In this document: positions 9,025-16,512 of the stretch, in pieces | Numbering within the stretch: position 1 is the stretch's first letter | Layout of the letters: the number at the start of each line of letters is the position of its first letter | Assembly: GCF_945957265.1 (NCBI RefSeq) | Contig: NZ_CAMFKO010000004.1 | Span: 91,224-155,223, forward strand | Length of the DNA: 64,000 bases | DNA from: an uncultured Dechloromonas sp. | Lineage (GTDB): Bacteria; Pseudomonadota; Gammaproteobacteria; Burkholderiales; Rhodocyclaceae | Direction of reading: 5' to 3' | Made by a program: the position numbers and the translations under genes | The notes under the pieces: generated by a model | What the model saw: only the letters and a program-made list of their open reading frames with translations | The model's database searches: none | What the model was told of the DNA's origin: nothing

Positions 9025-9058
9025 AAAAAGGGAAAGCGCCGGTCGCTTTCCCTTTTTC
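9025..9058 (+). terminator. Terminator after the Gly-Cys-Gly tRNA unit
   Basis: A long stem (about 14 bp, 9025-9038 with 9044-9057) with a five-base loop and a T-run in the 3' arm. It separates the second tRNA-Gly from tRNA-Leu, implying that tRNA-Leu has its own promoter or depends on read-through. Confidence 0.88.
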
Positions 9059-9089
9059 GTATCGGGGCGAAAAAACAATCGTCGCACCG

Positions 9090-9175
9090 GCCCGGGTGGT
9101 GAAATTGGTAGACACAAGAGACTTAAAATCTCTCGGCCTCTGGCTGTACGGGTTCGACCCCCGTCCCGGGCACCA
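9090..9175 (+). tRNA. tRNA-Leu(TAA)
   Basis: An 86-nt class II tRNA: acceptor GCCCGGG/CCCGGGC, anticodon stem-loop GAGACTTAAAATCTC with anticodon TAA, long variable arm, T-arm GGGTTCGACCCC and encoded CCA. It is intact. The prophage downstream does not use its 3' end as an attachment site. Confidence 0.97.
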
Positions 9176-9295
9176 TCCATCCAGTTTTTAACCGATAGTG
9201 ATTTCCTGCAGGCAAGCCCTAAGGGCCGATTGCGACAATCGGACGATCTGGCCGTTCATTCTGGAATTGCTCCGAGCGCACTTGCTGACACCGAG

Positions 9296-9754
9296 ATGAT
9301 TATTTACGACCTTAGCTGCGATAACGAGCACAAATTCGAGGGTTGGTTTCGTAGCGCAGACGATTTTGAACGCCAGCTTCAAGCGCGCCAGATCGTTTGT
9401 CCGCAATGCGATAGTGAAGTGGTTCGGCGCATACCGTCCGCTGTGGCAATCTCATCCAACGCAGGCAATCGCAGCGAAGTTGCGGCCAGTTCGGCAAGCG
9501 CATCGGTAAGTACCGCGCTTATGCCTGTCGGTGTCCAGGCGATGGCACTGTATCGCCAATTGGTTCAGACAATTGTTGCCAGTAGTGAAGATGTCGGCCG
9601 ATCCTTCGCCGACGAGGCCAGAAAGATTCATTACAACGAAGCCCCGGAAAGACCCATTCGTGGCCAAGCGAGTGCGGACGAGTGCGAAGCACTTAGAGAT
9701 GAGGGGATACAGATTCTGAATCTGCCAGCGGTGAAGGAAGAGGATCTGAATTGA
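9296..9754 (+). CDS. DUF1178 family protein
   Basis: A 152-residue cytoplasmic protein of unknown function. The N-terminus MIIYDLSCDNEHKFEGWF and the CPQCDS pair of cysteines (a zinc-ribbon-like start) are characteristic of DUF1178. The frame extends upstream to 9230, but the ATG at 9296 gives the family N-terminus. The stop is 20 bp before the dif-like site where the prophage begins, so this is the last chromosomal gene on the left flank. Confidence 0.85.
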   Translation: MIIYDLSCDNEHKFEGWFRSADDFERQLQARQIVCPQCDSEVVRRIPSAVAISSNAGNRSEVAASSASASVSTALMPVGVQAMALYRQLVQTIVASSEDVGRSFADEARKIHYNEAPERPIRGQASADECEALRDEGIQILNLPAVKEEDLN

Positions 9755-9774
9755 TCCTTTTTTTTATGCTCAAT

Positions 9775-9802
9775 ATTTTACATAATGCGAATTATGCGCG
9801 TA
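9775..9802 (-). other. dif-like XerC/XerD site; left prophage junction
   Basis: Read on the minus strand this is a 28-bp dif layout: an XerC-type arm TACGCGCATAA (8 of 11 positions as in E. coli dif), a six-base centre TTCGCA, and an XerD-type arm TTATGTAAAAT (10 of 11 as in E. coli). The centre and XerC arm recur at 19748-19761 at the right end of the prophage, where the XerD arm is not conserved. This fits XerC-mediated integration of a filamentous phage into chromosomal dif, as known for CTX-type phages. Confidence 0.8.
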
Positions 9803-9870
9803 TTGAAATAGCCAAAGTTTCACAAATAGTCGATTTTTTCATTCCCCATGAAAAACGCCCCGTTCTACAA
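9786..9870 (+). repeat. Left copy of prophage-flanking direct repeat
   Basis: About 85 bp that match 19748-19831 with scattered substitutions and one indel. The best block, CACAAATAGTCGATTTTTTC and the following CATTCCCC, is identical in both. The first 14 bp are the recombination core. This copy is the left end of the phage genome. Confidence 0.85.
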
Positions 9871-9876
9871 CGTTTG

Positions 9877-9899
9877 CCCGTTTATGCCAAACGGGTTTT
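9877..9899 (+). terminator. Hairpin with T-run ahead of the phage regulator
   Basis: A 7-bp stem CCCGTTT/AAACGGG with loop ATGCC followed by TTTTA, 21 bp before the GTG at 9920. In the circular phage form it would follow the repressor gene at 19435 and could terminate that transcript or attenuate the regulator. Confidence 0.5.
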
Positions 9900-9919
9900 A
9901 CGATAAAGGGAGTTAATTT

Positions 9920-10438
9920 GTGAATAAAAATATTTGTGAAAAATCGGCTTACCAAATCGCTTTCCAGCGCTGGTTTTCTCGTTACGAGGTAGAACGCCGG
10001 CGACAAAAGAAGGCAAAGCACGCACGCTTGATCGGGTTTCCGGAAGCGCCTACTCATCCCGCAGAGATCGCACACGTGGTCGACCAGCTGGGCGCCAGTA
10101 CCGTTATTCGCGTCCTGGAGGTGCACCGCAGTACCCTGGCTCGATGGCTGGCCGGCACATGCGTTATTCCACGTTCGGCATGGCTTGTCCTGGTGATGTT
10201 GGCCGAGGGGCGTTTGCCTGGTATGTCCGAGGATTGGCAAGACTGGCGTTTCGTTGGGGACCGATTACACCTGATCGGGACGCGACTCAGTTATTCAGCG
10301 CGAGAAATTGCGGGTTGGCAATATCAGGTTGCTTACGCGGAGGCTTTGGGGCGACGTGTTAAGGAACTGGAACAACATCGCGATTATTTGCTTCGAATCG
10401 GGGTTTTCGAGGCAGCGAATGATGCTATCGCTGTTTAG
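9920..10438 (+). CDS. Phage DNA-binding regulator candidate (DUF3653-like)
   Basis: A 172-residue basic protein with a GTG start at 9920 behind AAAGGGAG. The centre (about residues 50-85) reads VIRVLEVHRSTLARWLAG, a helix-turn-helix-like segment with an S/T-L-x-RW core. This is followed by a tryptophan-rich stretch (DWQDWRF ... IAGWQ) that recalls phage proteins of the DUF3653 type found in other filamentous phages. The family name is tentative. It is the first gene at the left prophage end and is followed by the hairpin-rich intergenic region. A role in phage transcription control is inferred. Confidence 0.6.
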   Translation: MNKNICEKSAYQIAFQRWFSRYEVERRRQKKAKHARLIGFPEAPTHPAEIAHVVDQLGASTVIRVLEVHRSTLARWLAGTCVIPRSAWLVLVMLAEGRLPGMSEDWQDWRFVGDRLHLIGTRLSYSAREIAGWQYQVAYAEALGRRVKELEQHRDYLLRIGVFEAANDAIAV

Positions 10439-10883
10439 CGAACCCCCTTCGGGGCCAGGCTATGCCAGCCAAAACGCGTCAAGCGCGTTTTTCTCGAACG
10501 ATAGTGCCGTTCGAGACAGGGGCTTCTGATCCTTTTCGCCTGCGCGCTGCGCTTGCCCTCGCACGCGAGTGAAGGCGTTACCCCTCATTTTGCCGGGCCT
10601 TTGGCCCGATGTTTTCGGGTAACCCGTTCGGCTGCAGCCGCCATCCCGGGCGATCCGCCCTAAGCCGAATGCGCTCTTGCGCCGACCTGTAACCCGGCCA
10701 AGCCCAAAGTAAAGAACCGGCTACGCCTATCAATCCTCACCCGTTCGTTTTTTTGGCCTAAGGCACGCCAAAAAAGCCGCTGCGGCTTCCGGTTGATTTC
10801 TTGACTTCGGGCAAGCCTGGCCGGGTTCCTGGACGGCACGCGCATACGACTCAGGACGGATCACCTTAACCAGGATGCTCAAC
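10439..10883. other. Hairpin-rich non-coding region, candidate phage replication origin/packaging region
   Basis: About 445 bp without a convincing gene, packed with inverted repeats: 10471-10478/10484-10491 (terminator-like, ends in T), 10492-10500/10508-10516 (perfect 9 bp), 10577-10583/10617-10623 enclosing 10594-10599/10603-10608, 10629-10640 (12-bp palindrome), 10648-10652/10656-10660, 10749-10757/10767-10775, and 10774-10780/10782-10788. Filamentous phages carry plus- and minus-strand origins and the packaging hairpin in such an intergenic region; assignment here rests on structure and position only. Confidence 0.65.
10471..10492 (+). terminator. Terminator after the phage regulator gene
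   Basis: An 8-bp stem AAAACGCG/CGCGTTTT with loop TCAAG, ending in five T residues, 33 bp after the stop of the 9920 gene. It is the first of the hairpins in the intergenic region. Confidence 0.7.
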
Positions 10884-11222
10884 ATGACTACTTCGAACAA
10901 ACCCGAAAACCTCAACACCAACGAGGCGCACGATCTAGGCCAGATCAGCATTAAACCCTTACGTCTCGAACCGATTTACATCGCCAACGCGAACGGCAGC
11001 AGCACCCGAGTAGCCGTAAGTTATTACGGGACAGCACACAACACCATCCCAGATGAAACCGCTCAGGTCGTATTCAGCTGCGGATCATTTGACGCCGCCA
11101 TCCACGCGAAGGCACAGGAACTGCGCCGTATCGCCTCGCAGCTTTGCGAAGCTGCCGCCGCCATCGAGGCCGGGCAACAAGCCTACGACGAAGCCACTAA
11201 ATACAATCGTTACGAGGAATAA
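10884..11222 (+). CDS. Phage protein of unknown function
   Basis: A 112-residue soluble protein that I do not recognise. ATG 10884 is preferred because an AGGA lies at proper distance; an in-frame ATG at 10875 directly abuts that AGG and is less likely. The C-terminal third is helical and alanine-rich (AKAQELRRIASQLCEAAAAIEAG). It lies four bases upstream of parB on the same strand and is probably co-transcribed with it, so an accessory role to ParB or replication is possible but unproven. Confidence 0.7.
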   Translation: MTTSNKPENLNTNEAHDLGQISIKPLRLEPIYIANANGSSTRVAVSYYGTAHNTIPDETAQVVFSCGSFDAAIHAKAQELRRIASQLCEAAAAIEAGQQAYDEATKYNRYEE

Positions 11223-11226
11223 CATC

Positions 11227-12462
11227 ATGACCGAAAAGCAATCCGCCACCGCAGCCGCGGCCGCCAAAGTCGCCAAGCCCAAGAAGGCGAAAACGGTTTC
11301 GCATGCGAAACCACAGGAGCAGACCGCCCTGCCCTTGCCTACCGCTGATAAGTCGCCGGAATTCGGCAACCTGGCACTGAACAAGATCATTGTGCACGAC
11401 CAGGTGCGCACCGAGTTTGACGAAGAAAGTCTGCGCGAGCTGGCTGCCGATATTGCCGACCGCGGGATTCTGCAGCCGCTTACCGTACGCAAGACGGCAG
11501 ACGGGTTTGTCCTGGTTGCTGGCGAGCGCCGGCTACGGGCCGCGAAGCTGGCGCAGCTGGAGAGCGTTCCGGTTTTGATTTCGACCATGAGCGAGGACGA
11601 GCATCACGCGGCGCAGCTGGCCGAGAACATCCAGCGCGAGGAGCTAACGACGTTTGAAACGGCGAAGGCGATACGTAACCTGTACGACCTAGGCAATTCG
11701 CTGACCGAAATCAGCGACATGGTGCACAAGTCAAAAAGCTGGGTTTCGAAACGGTTTGCGGCATCGCATCCCAATTTAGCCTGGCAGGCAACACAGTTGC
11801 TTGAGAAAGGGATAAGCGAGGATCTCGAACTTGTCCTGGCGGTCGACCAGATCGCCAAGCTGGATTACTACGAAGCACAGCTGATCGCGCAACAGGTTGC
11901 CCAGGGAAAGGCCGGCCGCGAAACGGTACGCCAGAAGCTGACCGACGTTCGCGAGAAGGAGGCAGCACGCGCAAAGCAGCGCGAGGCCATCGAGGCGGAA
12001 CGTAATGATCCGGAATACCAGGCAAAGGCAAAGGCCGAGCTAGAAGCCCGCGAGGCGTCATGGCGAGCACGGCAAGAAGCAGAGCGGCAACGGAATCATA
12101 TTGACCCGATGCGACTCATGAATGAATTTTGGGATTGGTGCGGAGACAACCTGGAGGAAGGTGGTAGCGCCTGGATGGCCACTCTCGATGGAGAACAGGC
12201 CGGCAGCATGACCCGCGAACTGGATCTATGGTACGCAGCCGGAACCGGCATGACGCCTGTAACGCTAGTCGAACGACTGACCAGGGAGTACATTCACGCC
12301 GACGCCAGCTATAACGGCGGAACCCCAATATGGGCTATTGCCATGCTGACCTTTGCCGCAACCAGCACCATGAAACCAATCGACCTAACCGGCGCATTCC
12401 TGGACTGGTATGCCGGAAATTACATTCGACCAGAACAACGCGAACTGGCAAACGACGAGTAA
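11227..12462 (+). CDS. ParB-like partition/DNA-binding protein on the prophage
   Basis: A 411-residue protein with a lysine/alanine-rich N-terminus and a ParB/Spo0J core. The CTP-binding-type motifs are GERRLRAAK at residues 99-107 and ENIQRE at 133-138. A helix-turn-helix lies near 157-178 (NSLTEISDMVHKSKSWVSKR). A charged coiled-coil-like stretch (about 260-310) and a distinctive C-terminal domain rich in Trp follow. There is no ParA gene nearby. ATG 11227 has the upstream gene's TAA close by. A 16-bp palindrome, also present three more times in the phage, lies within codons 23-28. Chromosomal ParB proteins are usually about 300 residues, so the C-terminus is extra. Role inferred: binding phage sites for maintenance, or transcription control. 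Confidence 0.85.
   Translation: MTEKQSATAAAAAKVAKPKKAKTVSHAKPQEQTALPLPTADKSPEFGNLALNKIIVHDQVRTEFDEESLRELAADIADRGILQPLTVRKTADGFVLVAGERRLRAAKLAQLESVPVLISTMSEDEHHAAQLAENIQREELTTFETAKAIRNLYDLGNSLTEISDMVHKSKSWVSKRFAASHPNLAWQATQLLEKGISEDLELVLAVDQIAKLDYYEAQLIAQQVAQGKAGRETVRQKLTDVREKEAARAKQREAIEAERNDPEYQAKAKAELEAREASWRARQEAERQRNHIDPMRLMNEFWDWCGDNLEEGGSAWMATLDGEQAGSMTRELDLWYAAGTGMTPVTLVERLTREYIHADASYNGGTPIWAIAMLTFAATSTMKPIDLTGAFLDWYAGNYIRPEQRELANDE
11296..11311. repeat. Palindrome GTTTCGCATGCGAAAC, site 1 (inside parB)
   Basis: A perfect 16-bp palindrome, extended to 18 bp here (GG...CC flanks), inside the 5' part of the ParB-like gene. The half-site GTTTC/GAAAC is shared with canonical bacterial parS (GTTTCACGTGAAAC), but the centre differs. 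Confidence 0.85.
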
Positions 12463-12656
12463 TGGAAATCACTGATACCCGACATCAACAAGCCCTTTCC
12501 GTTGAGCTGGCCACACTGGCACAGTTCGACGGGAAGGAATACCCGGCTACCTATTGGCTTGCGCTGGCTTGCTGCATGCTGACCTCACCCGTCAAAGCAG
12601 AACGGGAATACGCCAAAGAGATTGTTCGGAAATGGAAACGGAACAACCCGGCCTAG
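12462..12656 (+). CDS. Small phage protein downstream of parB
   Basis: A 64-residue protein of unknown function. Its ATG overlaps the TAA of the ParB-like gene by one base, so the two are translationally coupled. The first half is acidic to neutral and the C-terminus basic (REYAKEIVRKWKRNNPA). The gene ends two bases before a strong terminator, marking the end of the rightward phage unit. I recognise no family. Confidence 0.7.
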   Translation: MEITDTRHQQALSVELATLAQFDGKEYPATYWLALACCMLTSPVKAEREYAKEIVRKWKRNNPA

Positions 12657-12668
12657 GCCGGGTTTTTT
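12645..12668 (+). terminator. Terminator of the rightward phage unit
   Basis: A palindromic stem AACCCGGCC/GGCCGGGTT followed by a T-run (12663-12668), overlapping the end of the 64-residue gene. It faces the leftward genes that end at 12805. The 136 bp between (12669-12804) hold no gene that I can see. Confidence 0.88.
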
Positions 12669-12804
12669 AATGGCTGATCGTGACGCGCCTAAATGCTGCG
12701 CCGGATAGAGGCGTTCCGGCTTGTCCCTTCGGGATAATTTCCCCGATGGGAAATTACGCGCTCTGAACCGTCCCGGTTGAATCGCCCTGCCCTTACCCGA
12801 ACAT

Positions 12805-13179
12805 CTAGCGAGTTCTGGTTGTCGTGGTCGGGCATGAACCCCCATTACCACAGCCACGAATGGTTATACCAGAGGACGAGACAACCGTTTCAGGCACCTG
12901 AGGATACATCTTATCGACCTCATCGGCGTGACGCTGAAACGCCCGCCTGTCTTCCCTTTGTTCGCTAGAACGCTGAACCAGGTAACCGCGTTGTCGTTCC
13001 AAATCCGACTGGGCCTGATACACCGACTCTGCCGGAGGATGATCCGAACGACTTACCCTGGACGTTTCACACGGCGTATTCGTTATGACGACCTTGCCAC
13101 CCTCATTACATCGATAGGCATCGGCCATCGATGCCAGGGAAAACAACGCCAATACACACAATCCAATAATCTTAAACAT
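12805..13179 (-). CDS. Secreted phage protein with DUF4124-like start
   Basis: A 124-residue exported protein. A signal peptide (MFKIIGLCVLALFSLASMADA) is followed by YRCNEGGKVVITNTPC, which resembles the DUF4124 domain. The rest is charged and coil-like, ending in GCGNGGSC and a Thr/Arg tail. ATG 13179 is chosen over 13197 because GGGGTGG lies just upstream. It is the last gene of the leftward structural unit, after zot. A periplasmic role in phage assembly or release is inferred. Confidence 0.7.
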   Translation of the reverse strand: MFKIIGLCVLALFSLASMADAYRCNEGGKVVITNTPCETSRVSRSDHPPAESVYQAQSDLERQRGYLVQRSSEQREDRRAFQRHADEVDKMYPQVPETVVSSSGITIRGCGNGGSCPTTTTRTR

Positions 13180-13227
13180 CAATCCACCCCGACGCATGAT
13201 GAAGGCATTTTAACGCCACGCCGTTTT

Positions 13228-13243
13228 GTTTCGCATGCGAAAA
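13228..13243. repeat. Palindrome GTTTCGCATGCGAAA, site 2
   Basis: Fifteen of 16 bases of the palindrome (last base A instead of C). It is located in the 68-bp gap between the zot stop and the start of the secreted 124-residue protein. Confidence 0.85.
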
Positions 13244-13247
13244 CGTT

Positions 13248-14519
13248 TTATCCGCTGGTTATTGTTTTGGCCGACTCGACCAGGGACGGCGGCTCTGCAG
13301 TCGATTTCTTCGTTAGCTGGCCACCGGATTCCGGCGATCCAGCCGGAACCACAGCGATTTGTGGCGCATCACAAATTGCCCACTTGGACCACTGACCATA
13401 CGTTACCTTGACGACGCACGGCGCGGTGACATCAAGCTTATATCCCGCCAACTCCAAGTCAACGCTCGTCGTATCGCTGACCCGCTGACCGTTCTGACTA
13501 ATGGCAAAAAGCGCCTTCTTGGTTTTGCCGATTATCCACGTGCCAACAACATGAATACCGCGCCCGGCGTAGGGATGGCTATTTTCATCAGCCTGGCGCT
13601 GGGCCTTATCGGCTTCTTCTTGCGCCGTATCCTTGGATACCTGTTTGACGATCTTGCCGTTTATTTCGACAGTTTCGACAACCGATACCGGCTTGACACC
13701 GGCTTCAAGCTTGGAATCTTTCTTGATCCCATTGGACAACGGATTGACCTTGGCCGGCCCGAAGGCAAACATGCCGACGACGAAGAGCAGACAAGCGGCA
13801 GCACCCATGAATGACCAATGTTTCCACCATGGCCGAACATCGTCGGCGCTGGCTTCATTACCGCTACCACCTTGAGTATGCGATTTGTAGAGACCGAAAT
13901 ATTTGGATTCATATTTACGCTCCCCTTCGTTCATCACCTCACCGCGAAGACCATCCTGAACTTTGCGAATGTACTTATCCGGCTGACCCCATGCCACCTT
14001 TTTACGGCAGCGATAGACCATCTGGACATTCTCACGGATCGCTTGCGACAACTTGCCATAGCTTTGCGTGAGATAGAGAACATCGACCGTCCAATGACGA
14101 TGCAGCGCAACCCACTCCTCAACAGCCGTTTCAGTCTTTTTGGATGGTATGCAGTTCTGAGCTTCATCCACAACGAATAACGGACCCTGCCCCGTTTCCG
14201 GATGTTTCCATTCGGTGTAATAGTCCCAGACCCCAGCAAACGGCCTAGCGACCACATCCGGGTAAGTCCATTCATCCTCCGGGCGGACATTAAAAGCACC
14301 TTGCTCCCGCGTCGGTTCCCACGATCCACGCACGGGTTGCGCCCGCTTGCGCAGATCAATGAGGTCAGGATAGCCGGGATCAAGCTTGGCCCAGGCTTCC
14401 ATATTCAAGGGCATGTTCGTAATGACCTTACGGCCACGCTGAACCGCCGTCAGAATATGGAAAGCGACCGCTTCGTAGCTTTTGCCTGAACCGGAAGCGC
14501 CCAGGAGCAGGTTTATCAC
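13248..14519 (-). CDS. zot: Zot-like phage assembly ATPase (pI family)
   Basis: A 423-residue morphogenesis protein that drives filamentous phage extrusion through the inner membrane. The Walker A motif GASGSGKS is at residues 7-14, Walker B is LFVVDEAQ near 120, and a single membrane span lies near 240-260 (FMGAAACLLFVVGMFAFG), leaving a C-terminal periplasmic part. The start is the GTG at 14519, overlapping the TGA of the upstream DUF2523 gene (GTGA), which puts Walker A at the extreme N-terminus as in other Zot proteins. An ATG far upstream at 14594 would overlap the neighbour. The name Zot does not imply toxin activity here. Confidence 0.92.
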   Translation of the reverse strand: MINLLLGASGSGKSYEAVAFHILTAVQRGRKVITNMPLNMEAWAKLDPGYPDLIDLRKRAQPVRGSWEPTREQGAFNVRPEDEWTYPDVVARPFAGVWDYYTEWKHPETGQGPLFVVDEAQNCIPSKKTETAVEEWVALHRHWTVDVLYLTQSYGKLSQAIRENVQMVYRCRKKVAWGQPDKYIRKVQDGLRGEVMNEGERKYESKYFGLYKSHTQGGSGNEASADDVRPWWKHWSFMGAAACLLFVVGMFAFGPAKVNPLSNGIKKDSKLEAGVKPVSVVETVEINGKIVKQVSKDTAQEEADKAQRQADENSHPYAGRGIHVVGTWIIGKTKKALFAISQNGQRVSDTTSVDLELAGYKLDVTAPCVVKVTYGQWSKWAICDAPQIAVVPAGSPESGGQLTKKSTAEPPSLVESAKTITSG

Positions 14520-14836
14520 GAACCGAGTCTCACAAACGGAATGAGCTGCAGACCAAGCCGGATGGCGATGGCCGCCGCAATGATGCCCATGCACTGACCG
14601 AAACCGAGCAGGCCGAGGATGTTCAAGATTTCGCTAGGAAGCGTTCCCCATGCGCCAACCTGGGAAACACCGGAGGTATCAACACCACCGATCAGGCTGA
14701 CCGCAGCCGACAGCAGCTTATCGAAGGCCCAACAAATGCCGTCCTGAACGAAGTCCCAAACGGCCTCAAAAACCTTCTTGACCAGCCCAAGCAGCCAATC
14801 GCCAAACGCAACAATGGTATCAATGATGGCTTGCAT
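14516..14836 (-). CDS. DUF2523 family minor coat protein candidate
   Basis: A 106-residue hydrophobic protein with at least two membrane segments, one near residues 40-55 and one at the C-terminus (LGFGQCMGIIAAAIAIRLGLQ). DUF2523 proteins sit between the adhesin and Zot genes in many inoviruses and are taken as pVI-like minor coat proteins. That is the position here: four bases after the TspB-like gene and overlapping zot. Confidence 0.8.
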   Translation of the reverse strand: MQAIIDTIVAFGDWLLGLVKKVFEAVWDFVQDGICWAFDKLLSAAVSLIGGVDTSGVSQVGAWGTLPSEILNILGLLGFGQCMGIIAAAIAIRLGLQLIPFVRLGS

Positions 14837-14839
14837 GTA

Positions 14840-16213
14840 TCAGCCCCCGAAGATCAGACGACGCGCCAGCAGAAGCGCAGTTACAAGGAACACGGCACGA
14901 AGCGCCGTCCAGAGCCAGCAGGGCGGCGCATAGCTGCCACTACCAAAGTTCATCTTGGGACCAATATTGGCGTTAAATGTCCAGGCAGGACAGGTGCCAC
15001 CATTCCCGATGCCTTGTGGCGCGAGGTCATTGGCCAATCGGAAAATCGCCGTATTCTTCATTTCGGCAACTTTGTCCTTTACGACCTTTTCCAGACCATC
15101 GGGATATTTACGATCCCACAGCTTGCCATACTCACCGAATTTGCCCGCCTTAGCGTTGTCGGTACATTCATCACCGGTACACGAACCATCTTTGCCACCC
15201 GTCCCGGTATTACCGCTATCACTCGTGTTGGTCTGAGTCGTCCCCGCCGAGCCCGATGAACCACCGGTGGTCGTAGTATTAGTTACGGTCTCTTTGGCGT
15301 TAGTCTGGGGGTCTGTTGTCGTCGTAGATTCAGTGGTTTTTGTAGTGTTATCAGGATATTTCTCTACCTGAGTTTTCTTCTGAACATCGGGCTTGCGTGC
15401 ATCCGGCGTACCTTCAGGAACACAAAGCACCTTACCTGAAGACGACGTCATGACACCCTGCCCGGCATCACAATTCGGCTTCTTTGCTTGCTTGTTATTT
15501 TGATCAGGCTGACCCTGATCAGCCGTTCCGGCGCTGCAGGCTGTACCGAGTCCGGTTTGCGACACGGGCCCCCAAACTCGACCATCTTTGCCGATGCGTT
15601 CATCTTGAGGATTGGAAAGATCCATTGAAGCCACCTGTTGCCAGTTGCAACCGTCAATACAGACAGTACCGCCATATCCACCAGAACCACGAACTACCCA
15701 CCCCGAGTTTTCTTTACCTTTAGATGCAGCGCACTTGTCATCGGGGACGCATGTATTCGTTGCCGAATCAAGATGCCGCCCCGCACCGCAGGAACAGCTT
15801 CCATCGGCCTGTAACGACAGAGGGGGGGTACAAGCCTTTGTACATGTATTAACACCATTCACAACACTCAGAGCACCACCATTTGGACACCCCCAAACCC
15901 CATTTACGCCGGGAGCTGATCCATTACGAACGTTAAAAGTATTGTTCCACCAATAACACACCGCCGTATCATTCTCAGGATATGCCACATTGGACTTTGA
16001 AAACTGGTCCGCACCTCTTGATACGCTATCCTTGTAAACATTAAGCGCCTGCAATCGAGATAATTCAGCCGAACACGCCACTTCCGCCGATGCCTTACCA
16101 TATGTCGCACTCGCATTCCAGCTGACAACGGATGCATTATATGTGCCCGCAAACGCTAAAACAGATGAAGCGCCCAAGCAAAGCCCAAGCGCAAGATAGA
16201 CGAGCAGCCTCAT
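14840..16213 (-). CDS. TspB-like phage adhesin / virion tip protein
   Basis: A 457-residue secreted protein. A signal peptide (MRLLVYLALGLCLGASSVLA) is followed by a cysteine-rich region with paired Cys motifs (CTKACTPP, CSCGAG), a long low-complexity Thr/Ser/Gly linker (about residues 280-345), and a C-terminal domain ending in a membrane anchor (LWTALRAVFLVTALLLARRL). This layout of adhesive head, glycine/threonine linker and C-terminal anchor matches pIII-type tip proteins and the neisserial inovirus TspB family. ATG 16213 (behind GGTGGGGGG) is preferred to GTG 16228 and overlaps the stop of the small upstream gene (ATGA). Confidence 0.83.
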   Translation of the reverse strand: MRLLVYLALGLCLGASSVLAFAGTYNASVVSWNASATYGKASAEVACSAELSRLQALNVYKDSVSRGADQFSKSNVAYPENDTAVCYWWNNTFNVRNGSAPGVNGVWGCPNGGALSVVNGVNTCTKACTPPLSLQADGSCSCGAGRHLDSATNTCVPDDKCAASKGKENSGWVVRGSGGYGGTVCIDGCNWQQVASMDLSNPQDERIGKDGRVWGPVSQTGLGTACSAGTADQGQPDQNNKQAKKPNCDAGQGVMTSSSGKVLCVPEGTPDARKPDVQKKTQVEKYPDNTTKTTESTTTTDPQTNAKETVTNTTTTGGSSGSAGTTQTNTSDSGNTGTGGKDGSCTGDECTDNAKAGKFGEYGKLWDRKYPDGLEKVVKDKVAEMKNTAIFRLANDLAPQGIGNGGTCPAWTFNANIGPKMNFGSGSYAPPCWLWTALRAVFLVTALLLARRLIFGG

Positions 16214-16311
16214 GCCCTGCCCCCCCACCCTTTGAGAAATGCACCAGCGGAGAGCGCCCCAAGCAAAGCCACGGCAACCCAGAACAATGCGAGAAGCGCC
16301 CCCGTAGCCAT
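16210..16311 (-). CDS. 33-residue hydrophobic phage protein
   Basis: A small open frame encoding 33 residues, nearly all one membrane span (ALLALFWVAVALLGALSAGAF) with a basic end (KGWGGRA). Its TGA overlaps the ATG of the TspB-like gene, and it lies two bases after the stop of the coat gene, so it fits tightly into the operon. Size and position suggest a pVII/pIX-type minor coat protein. It is easily missed by gene callers. Confidence 0.72.
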   Translation of the reverse strand: MATGALLALFWVAVALLGALSAGAFLKGWGGRA

Positions 16312-16313
16312 GG

Positions 16314-16448
16314 TTAGGCCGCCTTCACACCACGCTTGCCCAGGGAGATGCCCTTGAAGGCCATCGCGATACCGATGATCGCGACACCAGCAGTACCCAC
16401 CCAGGTTGCAACGGTAGAGAAGTCGACAGCGGCGAAGATTGCAGCCAT
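16314..16448 (-). CDS. Major coat protein candidate (44 residues)
   Basis: A 44-residue protein: a short N-terminal segment with one acidic residue, a hydrophobic span (VATWVGTAGVAIIGIAMAF) and a basic C-terminus (KGISLGKRGVKAA), the charge layout of filamentous phage major coat proteins whose basic tail contacts DNA. There is no cleavable leader. The same length without a leader is known for phage Pf3 coat protein. ATG 16448 has AAAGGGG seven bases upstream; the frame is open to 16625, but that part lacks a start with a ribosome site. Confidence 0.8.
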   Translation of the reverse strand: MAAIFAAVDFSTVATWVGTAGVAIIGIAMAFKGISLGKRGVKAA

Positions 16449-16512
16449 TTTTTTACCCCTTTCAAGGATAAGTTTCACTGGATAGCGCCAGCACGCTTGC
16501 CCAGTTCGGGCC

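Noticed and set aside
9090..9175. tRNA-Leu as the phage attachment site
   Set aside because: No copy of the tRNA 3' end is found at the right prophage end; the shared core is the dif-like sequence instead.
13248..14519. Zot as a toxin gene
   Set aside because: The Walker motifs and position show the phage assembly ATPase; toxin activity is known only for the C-terminal peptide of Vibrio Zot and is not supported here.
15240..15400. Tandem-like Thr/Ser coding stretch as a CRISPR or satellite repeat
   Set aside because: It is the low-complexity linker of the TspB-like protein without regular repeat-spacer structure; no CRISPR array was seen in the window.
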